Source: Rhytidiadelphus loreus
Lineage: Eukaryota; Streptophyta; Bryopsida; Hypnales; Hylocomiaceae
Direction: 5' to 3'
Assembly (NCBI GenBank): GCA_947034895.1
Contig: OX344765.1
Coordinates: forward strand, 15,319,001-15,383,000
DNA length: 64,000 nucleotides
The notes under the pieces were generated by a model. The model saw only the letters and a program-made list of their open reading frames with translations, ran no database searches and was not told the DNA's origin. This document shows, one piece after another, positions 11,333-22,490 of this stretch (position 1 is its first letter; each line of letters starts with the position of its first letter). The position numbers and the translations under genes are program-made.

Positions 11333-12760
11333 GGTATAGACTACTATACGTTATATTGTTGCTACATCCAAAAGGAAAGAAAAATAATTTTCTAAATTTC
11401 TAATTTTTTTGAATTCAATATTTTAAGTAGTGTAATGGGCTTTGTTGTGATCTTGGGGGGTGCACTTAGTTTTACTATAACAAACCATGTGCGAACAAGT
11501 GGTTTCTAATAAACTATAATTTCAACCTAAAATTTTGAACATTGTTTAATAATGACTATAGCTTTCTATTGCCAAAATTTCCAACTCAAATAAAATATGA
11601 AATGATTTCTAGAAGAGGTTGAAAATGAACTAAAATGACATGTTTTTCAACTCAAATAATTATAGAGGACACATTTAGATGACCATTGAGTCAATATTCA
11701 ACTCAAAATGAGCTTTCAATAATGAGTTATTTTTAGGAATTTTTTGGTCATTTCTTAGACAATTTTTTCTTATATAATATAGGGGTGTGAAAGTTATTTT
11801 TCAGTTCTACAGTGTATCTTTTTACTTCAAAAATTTGTAACTAATAATTATTAACAAATAAAAATATCAATAATTCAAAACATAAACTTTCAAAGTAGGA
11901 AAATCTATTCATTTTTTTTTTTAATTATTTAAAATTCAAAAAGTATATAGGGGGTCCAAAGTTTTGTTTGCACATGGTTTCTAATGGACACTCTAAATGA
12001 CCCCCCCTGAGGTTGTGATGTAAGAGGATGCGTTCTTGATACAAATAAAAAGCTTTAAAAATAATTTTTTCATTTTTCAATTTAGTAGAACTTTGCAATT
12101 CAATAACTTTCACAGTGTAACAATAACTTCCATAGTGTAACATGGCTTCCGTTTTTTTATTAATTCAATAATGTCGAGATCAAATTTTTATTAAGAGTTA
12201 AGGAACAAATGGCAGAATTTGTAAAAAATAAATACAAGCTTTGTCAAAAACTTCACTAATAATGGACCAATGTTGGAAGGGTTTAGAATAGTGGCCAACA
12301 TAATTGTGGTAGTTTGTAAGAATGTGCAACCATGTGGCATTTACTTAGATTAGCAAGAGCTAGTGCATTATATAAATCACACCATTTGGCATTCATATTC
12401 ACAAATATCAATATTCTTTTTAAAGCCTCTCATTGGTAAGCAAAATTACAATAATTGCACGGTATTTGCTTTTATGATTCTTTTAAATTTAAAAGGACAT
12501 GACATTTTGATCACAATGAATTTTTTATTGGTGAATTGTTGCCCAAAACTACCTTGTTTGGGGAGTTGGCTACTCTTACATAATAAAAAAATGGGCAAAA
12601 ACATGGATGAAATCGCCAAAGTCTTCTAAGAAAATACTAGTGATAGCTAGCATTTGGATGAAAGTGCCTTACAATAGATAAATTTTGGATGAGAATATTA
12701 ATTCGGATGATTCTATCCATTTTTTCCTTATTTGGTTGCATTCTAGGTTGCCAGTCGCTC
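11333..12760. other. AT-rich intergenic DNA with repeat fragments
   Basis: No gene is seen. A fragment of the CTTTGTTTTGTGGC-type repeat appears near 11430-11460. The open frame at 12363-12629 and others are short, AT-driven and without recognisable protein features. Confidence 0.5.
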
Positions 12761-12769
12761 TACCAAGAA

Positions 12770-13035
12770 AAAAAATTAAAAAATACACTGCTCATAAGCC
12801 AGGCTAGCCAAGCTTCCATTAAGCCAGAGCACCTCGCCATCAAGCCATAAAGTGAAGCTGGAGCATTCCCTCCCCACACCTTCAATCTACACCATCCCTT
12901 CCAAGCAAAGGCCCAGATGCAAGGAGCCCTCCATCAAACTTGAGGCTGCCTGGAAACGAGACTGGCGCAATCAAATTAGGGTTTTGGGGTTTTACGTACA
13001 GCCGCCTTCACAATTTATTTTTGTAAAAGAGGTTT
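12770..13035 (+). other. GC-richer island with telo-box-like motif
   Basis: This stretch of about 265 bp has clearly more G and C than its surroundings. It includes TTAGGGTTT at 12976-12984, like the gene-proximal telo-boxes elsewhere in the window. A 63-codon open frame (12852-13043) has no recognisable domain. It may be a remnant promoter or leader, a captured gene fragment, or an unrecognised short gene. Confidence 0.35.
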
Positions 13036-13790
13036 ATGTTTAGAGATGGCCACCTAACTAAGCTAAAACTACACTACTTTTCAAAAAAAGTGCTGAAAAG
13101 TGGGGTCACCTATTCATGATACTACAAGTGATAGTTATGCACTCAGAAAAGTTCTATTGGTATTATCGAATTTTTACATTCTTGCATCTTTGACATAGTC
13201 CTATAGTAAAACCTCTCTAAAGTAATAACCTCTATATGGTAACATTGATTGTCTTGTCGTGGCTTCACTTGCATTCAAAATCTAATAAGTGACAACTACT
13301 AAGCCGCCCAAAACAATTAAAAAAATAAAATATGATGTATCTAAATCTTTTCATGTAAATGGTTGTCGTAATTAGATCATTGATTTGGTTTGGAAATCCT
13401 CGTTGGTGCCAAATGATTGGATACAAGATTTGAGCACATATAAGGTGAGCTATCTTTTACTCCACAAAAGAAGAATTCAAGAATCCAAATGCAAAGAGAA
13501 AGTGAAGCTTTACTAAAAGGCAAACTAAACAAACTTCAACAACAAAATGTCTCTCTCTCAAAACACCTATAAGACTCAATTTGACAAAGAATGTCAAATT
13601 AGGGGAACCCCAAACCCTATTTGACACAAAAAAAAATTATCTTCTATAAACAAATTAATTCTATGAACAAATTAATTCTATACAAAAAAAGAGTTAACTT
13701 TTACGTAAACAAGAGTTAATTTCTACATGGAGTATCTTTGACATGGTTTCACACTTGATGCCATCTCACATGACTATCTTCTCAAAAGAT
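13036..13790. other. Intergenic DNA before the large foldback
   Basis: AT-rich sequence with no supported gene. Small local repeats are present, such as 'aacaaattaattctat' duplicated at about 13650-13680. Confidence 0.45.
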
Positions 13791-13795
13791 GGCAC

Positions 13796-13855
13796 CCACT
13801 CCCAGCCATTAATTAACCTAGCCCCCTTAGTTGGAAAAAAATAATAACCCTTGAT
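13796..13855 (+). repeat. Left part of interrupted 80-bp repeat unit (occupied site)
   Basis: This sequence (cccagccattaattaaccta... through aataacccttgat) matches 14971-15031 almost exactly. It is cut at ...CCCTTGAT by the foldback element. The remainder of the unit resumes at 14951 as TTAAAA...ATTGAACC. The uninterrupted sister unit at 14971-15050 therefore shows the empty site. Confidence 0.75.
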
Positions 13856-14946
13856 GGGTGATTGCAAGAAACACCTGTACTATTTGTTGCGTTTTGTCAC
13901 ACCCTACTTTTTCATTTGCTTTTTTGCTATAACTTTTGTGTTTTAGCTTCAAATGACTCAAATTTTTTAGGAAAGAAGCTCATAATCAAGATGCACCTTT
14001 TTTTATTCTTAAGGATTTTTCAAAAATATTTTTTAATTTTTAAACAGCCTCGATATTTTTTCACAATGGCCAATTTAGGGTTTTTTTGCACTCAGTTATA
14101 TCTTAACAAACGAATTTTGAGCTAAAATTTAGAGAGGATAGTCTCCTAGTACACTTTTAGCTACTGTACAAAGGATATTTAAAAATACTTATTTTTAAGT
14201 CGTGTAGGAGTCCACAAAAAGAGCATTTGTGCGCATTTATTTTGAAGCGATGAAACACTTTTTTGGTCATTTTTTTGCTTATAGATCATCAACAAAAAGT
14301 TATCTCAACATGGTCTATTTTATTTGTTTTTAAAAAAAAAAATCCTATTTTTTACAAATTAAAATGTCAGAAGTGGTATTTTCTTCACTAGAATTTTGGA
14401 CATGCTTTTTATCCTAAAACGGGTGAAGAAAATACCACTTCTGACATTTTAATTTATAAAAAATAGGATTTTTTTTTTAAAAAACAAATAAAATATCCCT
14501 TGTTGAGATAACTTTTTGTTGATGATATGTAAGCAAAAAAATGACCAAAAAAGTGTTTCATCGCTTCAAAATAAATGCACAAAGATGATCTTTTTGTGGA
14601 CTCCTACATGACTTAAAAATAAGTACTTTTAAATTTCCTTTGGACAGTAGCTAATAATGTACTAGGAGACTAACTTCTCTAAGTTTTAGCAAAAAGTTAG
14701 TTATTTAAAATGAAAAAGATTGCAAAAAAACCCTAAATTAGCCATTGTGAGAAAATATCGAGGTTGTTTAAAAATAGTAAAATATTTTTGAAAAATCCTC
14801 AAAAATTACTGAAGCTACATCTTAGTTATGAGGTTCTCTTCTATAATTTTTGAATCATTTGGAGCTAAAATACAAAAGTTATAATCAAAAATAAAATAAA
14901 AAACTATGGTGTCACAACGGGCTTTAAGTGTTTCTTGCATTTACCC
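13856..14946. mobile_element. 1.09-kb foldback (long inverted repeat) transposable element
   Basis: Arms 13856-14388 (533 bp) and 14423-14946 (524 bp) are reverse complements with scattered differences, around a 34-base loop. The outer ends read GGGTGATTGCAAGAAACAC and, from the other side, GGGTAAATGCAAGAAACAC. TGAT lies directly outside both ends (13852-13855 and 14947-14950), consistent with a 4-bp target-site duplication. The element interrupts an 80-bp repeat whose intact copy follows. It has no transposase, so it must be non-autonomous. The open frame at 13862-14125 lies inside one arm and is not recognisable. If transcribed, it would form a very long hairpin RNA. Confidence 0.85.
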
Positions 14947-14970
14947 TGATTTAAAAAAAAAAATTGAACC

Positions 14971-15073
14971 CACCTCCCAGCCATTAATTAACCTAGCCCC
15001 CTTAGTTGGAAAAAAATAATAACCCTTGATTTCTTTTTAAAAATTGAACCCACCTCCCAGCCATTGATCTCCC
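14971..15073 (+). repeat. Intact 80-bp repeat unit plus start of a third
   Basis: Unit 14971-15050 begins CACCTCCCAGCCATT and is followed by the same words at 15051-15065 before diverging. Unit 1 is the copy interrupted by the foldback at 13856-14946. This unit supplies the unoccupied target sequence CCCTTGATTTC. Confidence 0.75.
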
Positions 15074-15080
15074 AAAATAC

Positions 15081-15220
15081 GGATATACAAATACAGATAC
15101 ACAGATATACGGATACAAATACTTGAATACATAGATATAGTACAGGTATATGTACAAATATACATACAAGTATATGTATATAGATATGTATATAGATACG
15201 TACATGGATACAGATACATA
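15081..15220 (+). repeat. Degenerate GATACA/ATACAT microsatellite
   Basis: About 140 bp of imperfect GATAYA, ATACAA and TATATAGATA repeats. It yields open frames in several frames on both strands; these are low-complexity artefacts. Confidence 0.8.
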
Positions 15221-15244
15221 TGATATGGGATTCGTCCCATATCA
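15221..15244. other. Perfect 10-bp stem hairpin with TTCG loop
   Basis: TGATATGGGA and TCCCATATCA are exact reverse complements separated by TTCG. In RNA this would be a stem capped by a UUCG-type tetraloop. It sits just after the microsatellite. No gene context explains it. Confidence 0.6.
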
Positions 15245-15552
15245 ATTGTCACCCCGCCCTCCCCTAAAATTTATAAAGTGTGTGGGGGGGTATGAAAACA
15301 TTAAAATTAAAATTAAAAAATTAAAAAAATATCCCGTGGTATATAAAAAAACTAAAAAAAGGATGACAAAACTTTTGAGAAGATAGTGTGCTCAATGATA
15401 CTATCTTTTCAAAAGATAGCAATCTTGCCAAAATAAGTTAAAATTGGCTTTTGGAACAAGGTCCTTAGTCCTAATGATGTCCTTCATTTGTAAAAGATGA
15501 ACCAATTGTAAGGCTTTCATAGGAATCACTAATGCAATGATCGTAAACATTA
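15245..15552. other. Intergenic DNA between the hairpin and a TTAA-ended element
   Basis: AT-rich sequence containing a C-rich then G-rich stretch (15250-15290) and A-rich runs. No gene is seen. Confidence 0.4.
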
Positions 15553-16110
15553 TTAAATCCTAAACACTTTGACGTCCAATTTCTAGACAATGAACAGATT
15601 AGAACTCACATTTCTTTCTTAGAATTGCTTGGATGAAAGTCATTATAATTTGTGGAGATACTATATGAAGTTGTTGCCCTATCTAATGGCTGGATTTGGT
15701 GTTACTAGAGTACATATTTTTCTAAAATTACAAATGTGGAAGTATGTCAAGTGGTTGACAAAGCCAAAATTGCATTGACTCTAGTTCAAAACCAGATTTG
15801 CAAAAATGAGGTCATAGATTTAAAGATTACAAAAATTTCAAAAAATCACCATGTCAAGATAACCTCGTTTCAAATCCATTCCAACAAGTTTTACTCAAAA
15901 ATGATAATATTTTGTTTGTAATCAAATTTAGAAGGAATTTTAGAATTTCCCTTTCAAAATTTATTAAAATATATTGGTAACGGCATTGGTGAATCTAACC
16001 ATATGGATAGAATCTAAAACTCAAAATCTACAACTTTTATTTGTATATCACTTCCAAAATATTCTTCTAGATAGCACCTCTATAATGTAATATAGTCAAC
16101 AAATCCTGGC
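15553..16110 (-). mobile_element. TTAA-ended element, short subfamily (about 0.56 kb)
   Basis: This segment is the reverse complement of 34826-35404 over most of its length. Shared words include 'cttggatgaaagtcat' at 15630, 'gcattgactctagttcaaaa' and 'accatatggatagaatctaaa'. The end near 15553 reads TTAAATCCTAAAC, a variant of the TTAACCCCTAAACG terminus. The distal end, around 16110, is decayed. Confidence 0.65.
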
Positions 16111-17630
16111 CCTATGACTTTACAAAAGTTTTGTTGTATTGTAAGTTTTTTTGTTTTTTAAAAAATAATAAGATTTTGAAGTTAAAGAATGTTGACATCT
16201 TAACCTAGAAGGACATTGCGGACATTTTGACTATAATGAATGATTTTTAAGATTACGGTAGAAACAAAAAATGCACCTATCAATTAGAAATTAGATTTTT
16301 TTGGGCTCCTTTGATGATAGGTCTTGTGCTTTCATGGTTGAAAGGAAGGAATGAGGATAGACCTCGATGTGTGAACAATAGAACAATCCCAACAACATAC
16401 TCTTCATTCACAATGGGCTTTGGATCAATATTATTATTATCCATTCAGGGTTCAATGACACAAAAAAATAATTCATTGCATAGGGTTTGAAAACAAGTAC
16501 CCAAAATACAAAAGGCTTGTAGGTTTTAAGTTTTCACATTGTGATAAGTAGTGCAATGGCTTTAATTACCCTAGTAGTGACCTTCATTTGTCAATAAATA
16601 CTTACAAAGTAGGAAACTTGAAAATATGCAAAATTTTGCACCCCTATGCAAAAAAATAATTCATTGCACATAGGAACGTTTAGAGTGAAATTTTGGAAAA
16701 ATCAAAACTTTGACCTACTATTTACATAGCAATTATATCTTTAACACTTTGGTGTGAAATTGAATATTTTTGAATGTATTTTCCAATTTGTGATGAAATT
16801 CTAAGAAATTATCATATTAGCTTGACAATAGTTTTCATTGAAATAAATAATTATTTGTCACCATAGTAACAAACTAGCCTCACTACTATGGTAGTCCTAA
16901 TTGTTATAAATTTCATTACTATCACATCTTAAAAATTAGTAGTATATAATTATTAACTCTTTATTATCCATATTGACCAAAGTAAACGTTTCTATGTTGT
17001 ATTGATTAAGTAGAAGCAATTCTAAAGCTTCCTTGAAGATATCATGCTTTTGAATAGTAGAAATCTTCCAATACCAATCATTGTATGGTCCAATTGCTTG
17101 AAGAAGCTTAATTGTCTTGTTCTAATTCCAAATAAAGGTAGATATAAGATTTGTTCCAAATACAATCAAAGATTGTTATGAACAACCAAAATATTTATAT
17201 ACAAAGTTTGTGTATACATAATTTGTAAGGCTTGGAACTCAAGCCTTAGATAACTTGGACCTTCGCCCCTCTCATATAGGCGATAATCTCTTCTATCCAT
17301 TTTGTAGCTATAATTTATTTGAAAATTATTGGAAGTGTTTTAGGCTTACTAATTTTTATCTCTACAAGAATTTAATTTTTTTAGATATTCTTTTATAGAG
17401 AATTTTGAAGCTAAATCCCAAAATGTTCAAGGCTATTTCTGAGCTTTTTCAAATTTGCTTTAAACTATACCACAAGTCGAAGTTTTGATAAGTATTATCA
17501 ATTAATTTAAATTGTAACTTACAATATTAAACTAGAAGTGTTATGGATCATTCACTCTAGAAAAATAAACACAACAATATTATAGATGGATTGAACTATT
17601 ATAATGTTTGATCATGAAGGGCTTAAAGAC
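16111..17630. other. AT-rich intergenic DNA
   Basis: No gene or clear complete element is seen. Words similar to other intergenic stretches occur, for example 'tcacattgtgataagtagtg'. The short open frames carry no recognisable protein features. Confidence 0.45.
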
Positions 17631-17856
17631 GGTCAGGGTGAACTAACCCCCTCATTGCCCCGTTTAACCCTTGGGGAAAATAGTGTGCAATTTTTTATTT
17701 GCAATCAGATGGTCAAATTTGCAAATTCAGATTTGCAATGAGTGGCCCCTAATTAGCTGGGGGTGTAGAAATTAGAAAAACCACAGCAAAAATTAGGTTT
17801 ATTTTTTTCACAATAACCTCTAGCCAAGGCAAAGAGGAGGTGAATTCACCCTGGCC
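17631..17856. mobile_element. 226-bp MITE, Mutator-like, copy 1
   Basis: The ends are inverted: GGTCAGGGTGAACT on the left, and GGCCAGGGTGAATTCACC read inward from the right. The 10-bp flanks GCTTAAAGAC (17621-17630) and GTTTAAAGAC (17857-17866) differ at one base. A second copy at 40206-40430 has nearly the same length and its own 10-bp duplication. Length, inverted ends and a 9-10 bp duplication fit a Mutator-like MITE. No coding capacity. Confidence 0.85.
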
Positions 17857-17887
17857 GTTTAAAGACTTGAAAGTGATTTGAAGTCTT

Positions 17888-18848
17888 TTAACTCCTAAAG
17901 CACCAAATTGCGTTTTTTGACAATATAGTGATTTTGGATAGCTCACTACAAATGGAATTTTTATTTTTTATTTGAAATTTCCAAACAACATGTGTACAAG
18001 GTTTTTTTTAAGGCCCAGTAATTTTCATAACTTTTGACTACATGGTTAAAAAGTTTTTGTATAGTATGTAATTTTCATTGATTGATGGGCAACCTAGGCA
18101 ATTCAAAAAAATTCTTAAAAAATCACCTTTTAAGGAAAAAAATATTGAAATTGATTTTCTCTCTCTCTCTCTCTATATTTATATATGTGGAAAGCTTTGA
18201 ATAATTCCATTTTGATTAATGAGATGAAAGTTATGAGAAGTTTTAGTTTGTAAGCAGTTATAGATTCTCTAATCTAAAATAAACTTTGAAGTCCTTTATT
18301 TAGCTCAATTTTCAATATTTTTTGAAAAAAATAAAATCATAGGATGTAGATTCATTTGTTTATTACAACTTACATAATTCATTGGGATTGGCATTTTTCA
18401 ATTCCATAACTAAATTCTTGACAATTCAATATTTTGAATCATTATCTACTTCTTTCTACTTACCATATTTTTCCTACATGTTGTACAATTCCAAATGATC
18501 TGAATTTTTTCAAACATGTAGCCAACTTGACTTGAAGAATGAATCCAAAGAAGCACCATCATTTTGGACATTTTTCATACAAATGTGACCTTGCAAAGTG
18601 CAGTTGTCTGGTTTTTTGCACGGCCCTCCAAAGGATTTTTGTCACTTCAAACACTAATATCTTGCAATCTACATGGTGGAAATTTTTGAAATTTTTGAAA
18701 TTTTTTCACATCTTTTCAAACCGGCGCACTTCAATTACATGTGTACACATATATTATTTTTCTAAAATTTGGCACTTGTATAAAAAATGGCAATTTTGGA
18801 GCAGTTTTGGTGAAGACATAGTTTTGGTCAAAAACTTGTAGGGGTTAA
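17888..18848 (+). mobile_element. TTAACCCCTA-ended non-autonomous element, copy 2
   Basis: Left end TTAACTCCTAAAG, right end TAGGGGTTAA, 961 bp. It is collinear with copy 1 (10395-11332) on the same strand and inverted relative to 54680-55636. A 100-codon frame at 18539-18841 overlaps the region that is also open in other copies. A short CT microsatellite lies at about 18160-18178. A second dispersed repeat at about 18850-19150 follows it; this is shared with about 54540-54680 and, inverted, with about 35560-35790. Confidence 0.8.
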
Positions 18849-19382
18849 TCCTCTTTATAGATGTCAAATCTAAAATTGTAGTCTTGAGAAAAATATGAGG
18901 TCAAAGAACATAACAAGTATCGTATAACCATAATCAATTTACTGCTTCTCAAAATCTATTCAACAATTTTTTTACATGGATTTTCAATGTGATCTCCCCC
19001 AAGATCCATTGTTTTTGAGGTTCATCTCTTAGAGCCCTAAACACTAAGAAATCAAGATTTGCAAAGGACACCCTTAAACAAAATCTGGATTAGAAAAATC
19101 ATGGACAACACTTTTTTTCAAAAATTGCATCTTTGATGCTAAAAGTAGACATTAAAGGGTATTCAACTATCAACTATAAAAAAAATATTGAAAATAGGAC
19201 TTTGGTTAGATTTTATTTAACTGTAAAAGTCTAATTGGGGTTAAAGACTGTTAAATTTTGGATTTAATTTTTGGAAATCAGTCACGTTTCGTCTGGTTCC
19301 CAAACCTCGGTTCACCGTTTCGTTCCCGAATTCTAAGCTAATCGGTGCCGTCCATTCGCAATCGACGGCTGCCAGTGGTCAA

Positions 19383-19412
19383 CCCCGTCCCCGTCCCCGT
19401 CCCCGTCCCCGT
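19383..19412 (-). repeat. (CCCCGT)5 microsatellite, minus-strand G-quadruplex motif
   Basis: Five CCCC runs are spaced by GT. The minus strand therefore reads GGGG-AC repeats, an ideal G-quadruplex pattern. It lies about 235 bp upstream of the homoserine kinase ATG, in its promoter or leader. Confidence 0.85.
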
Positions 19413-19648
19413 GCCAAAACCTTGAACGCTTTCTGTTGGCATCGCAGGGGTTTTACGAGGAGCTCATCTGACATCTCCCATTCCTTTTCTGTAGTTGTTG
19501 CGATTTTGCCCTTCTGGGTTGTTTCGATTTTGGGTTGACGGAGGTCTCCCGATTCAAAGAATTTTCCTTCAGAGTCTCTGCGTTGTGATTGTGTGTGTGT
19601 GTTCCGTTTCTTCACAACTACTTGACTGGATATGATCGTGCATTCGAA

Positions 19649-22490
19649 ATGGAAACTTTAGCTGGGCCGAACCAATTTCTCGAAAGCGGCGCTCCCTTGC
19701 AATGTCGGTACTCGACGAGATGGAATGCTTCGTTGCAGAATCAGATGCTCAGGACTCAGCCATCTTTGAATCTTTCTCCTCGTCGGTATTTTCAACAGAA
19801 GTCATTCAAGTTACAGGTATTAAAATTCTCTCAGGAACTCCTTTGCTTTGTTAATGGTGGCCCTGATTGTTTTGTAAGCATCGCTCATGAGTATTGGGAG
19901 TACATGAAAGACTGGTGTTGGTGGTAATGTAGGTGACATGTGAGAAGGCGGCGTCAGTGTTAACTCCTCCATTGAAGCAGCTTACGTTGTCCGAGCCAAA
20001 AGTAGCGCATAACTTTGTGAAAGCCTTTGCGCCGGCCACTGTTGCCAACTTGGGACCGGGGTTTGACTTTCTTGGATGCGCCGTGGATGGCTTGGGTGAT
20101 TTCGTTACTGCCGAGGTACACACGTAGGTTTGATTTTCGAATATTATTATCATTCCTGCTCAATTCTCACAGAATTTCTAGGCAATAAGGTGGAGGATGC
20201 TATCTGCGTCCCTTTAAGCTTGTGGGAGGGTGATTTTTTTAGGAGAGCACAATAGAGCTGTTTAGAGATCTTTTGGTTGAGGAGCCACATTTGTTGAGAT
20301 CGAATTTTTATCACTATGTATGGATTTCTTATGCGATCATTCATGGTGGGAAGTTGTAGACCACTTTCAAATTTAGCCAAGTCATGCTCACACACAACTT
20401 GCCAATTGAAGCCCATCCAAGTGTATGAATAGAGGAGTTGGTGTGGCAACAGGGGTCAGTCAATAATAGGAGATGGAATTAGGTCCCTAATGGTTTTAGT
20501 ATCCTTTACCATATGCTTGTTGTGCTTTTCCAGTTAGTTGAAGATTGGCTTGCGCGCTGTCTATGTAAGGTTGTGCAAACCCTAATGGAAGAAAGTGTAG
20601 ACTATTTCTTACAATTCTCGAACTGAGTGTGGAATTGATTTTGTGTTGAACTGGCTCAGGTGAGTGAAGCAGTACCCGCAGGAGAAATCCAAATTGAGGC
20701 CATTACCGGCGACAATGGGCGATTGTCGCTTGTGCCTGAAAACAACTGTGCTGGAATTGCAGGGAAGGCTACTTTAAAGTTGTTGGGAGTGAAGTCTGTA
20801 GGTATCATTCTAAATCTCCACAAGGGATTGCCTCTCGGAAGTGGGCTTGGCTCCAGTGCAGCTAGTGCTGCGGCAGCTGCCGCTGCGGTGAGCTCTCTGC
20901 CCCTAAGGACCAAGAAGCTTTTATGTTCTTCTTAGCAGTTTTATCAATTTTCTTGACCAGCGCGTGCAATGTTCTTGACTGATTCTGGCCATGTAAACTT
21001 TATCCCTCTCAATTATATTGGTTCTAGAACCATGAAACCTTACTGTTTTAGGGGTTTCAGGAATGTGAATGGTTTGCAAAGGTAGTGACGTAGTGGTTCC
21101 TTGTTGCTGACGCGAGTTTGTGTGATCTGGGTTGCAGGTGAACGGATTGTTCGGAAGTCCCTTAAGCAAGGCAGAGCTTGTGCAAGCAGGCTTGGAATCG
21201 GAGGCTACCGTGAGTGGTTACCATGCTGACAATATTGCTCCTTCACTCATGGGTGGGTTTATTTTAGTGCGAAGCTACAGTCCCCTTGATCTCATACCAC
21301 TGGCCTTCCCTAGCGAAAAGGAGCTGTACTTCGTGCTTGTAATACCAGAATTCGAAGCACCTACGAAGGAAATGCGGGCAGCCTTGCCAACAGATGTAAG
21401 TTTCTTCCTTTGACTTCACTCTTCATTGACGTTAGTATATCTCCTACAGATCTACACTCAACCCCCTCTAATTGCACTGCCTTGGGGGACACTGAGCTTC
21501 TAAATGCACTGGCATGTGTGAGTTATCCAATCATGAGAGATTCTTGGGAAATACAGGTAATGTGCAATTAGAGAGTGTGCAGTTACAGAGAGGGTTCAGT
21601 ATATGTACAGTAAGTTCAAGCCTGCTTAACTTTGTGCAAAGGAAGACGCTGTCACTCTTCACTCATACGTGCGCTTTGATTTTAGCATGAAGATAAGTAA
21701 ATGGCTTGAATGGCATCAGACCGTGCTGCACTGCTGTTGTTTTTACTAAACTCAATAATGACGTTTCATATGCAGATATCCATGAAAAAGCATATTGCCA
21801 ATTGTAGTCAGGCGTCTGCATTGGTGACAGCCATTTTACAGGGCAAACCCCATCTTCTTGGAGCTGCTCTTTGTAAGTTGAATTATTCCCACATTGAGAT
21901 CCCTCCTAAATGCCTAAGCTAAAAGTAGAAAGTCCATTCTGTAATAGTATCTTCCAGAACATGCTTCTATTGTTCAAAATGTAGGATATGATTGTTCCTT
22001 CTATTGGTGCAGCTTGTTATCTTGACGCTGCTTAAATGATTATTTCAACTCCTAAAGAAATGGAAGCTGACACTTTGGTCCATTTGATTCCTTACGGGTC
22101 AACTGAAAAGGCTGCGTATCAGTACATCAAAATTTCAGGATTCCACTGTTGATCTCGTTCAAAGGTATCTTGATAAACAAATCGTAGTTTCTCATGATAA
22201 TTTTTTGTGTACCTGCCACTGCAGCATCAGATTCTATCGTGGAGCCTCAAAGGGCTCCTCTCATCCCAGGGATGAGACAGGTCATTGCAGCTTCGGAGAA
22301 TGCACATGCATATGGGTGCACAATTAGCGGGGCAGGGCCAACTGCTGTTGCCATTACAGACTCGGAGGAGAAAGGAAGAGCAATTGGTGCAGCCATGGTG
22401 AAAGCCTTCCAAGTGCATGGGGGCCTTAAGGCTGAGTCTTACGTAAACAGGCTAGACAGGGAAGGTGCTAGAATCGTCGAATATAAATGA
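19649..22490 (+). CDS. HSK: Homoserine kinase, probably plastidial
   Basis: GHMP-family kinase that phosphorylates homoserine to O-phosphohomoserine, the branch-point substrate for threonine and methionine synthesis in plants. Exons read as 19649-19816, 19933-20115, 20660-20887, 21138-21395, 21776-21872 and 22225-22490, giving 399 residues. Residues 1 to about 75 look like a plastid transit peptide. APATVANLGPGFDFLG is at about 89-104. The GHMP ATP-binding loop PLGSGLGSSAASA is at about 175-187. SDSIVEPQRAPLIPGM and GCTISGAGPTAVAI, near 313-355, are the C-terminal family signatures. The split serine codon across intron 5 restores the conserved ALSSD run. Angiosperm genes such as the Arabidopsis one are, from memory, intronless, so five introns are noteworthy. 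A 9-codon upstream ORF at 19632-19661 overlaps the start. Confidence 0.95.
21456..21600. repeat. Small foldback repeat inside homoserine kinase intron 4
   Basis: Left arm ACTCAACCCCCTCTAATTGC and right arm, read inward, ACTGAACCCTCTCTGTAACT are similar. Internal CTCTAATTGCAC words also pair in inverted orientation. Related words occur at 23491-23588, 34695-34712 and 2594-2610, so this may be a gene-associated MITE family. Confidence 0.5.

Noticed and set aside
12363..14125. Short frames at 12363-12629 and 13862-14125
   Set aside because: AT-driven or inside the foldback arm, with no initiation context or domain to support them.
15002..15386. Tyr/Ile-rich frames on both strands
   Set aside because: Direct translation of the GATACA microsatellite.
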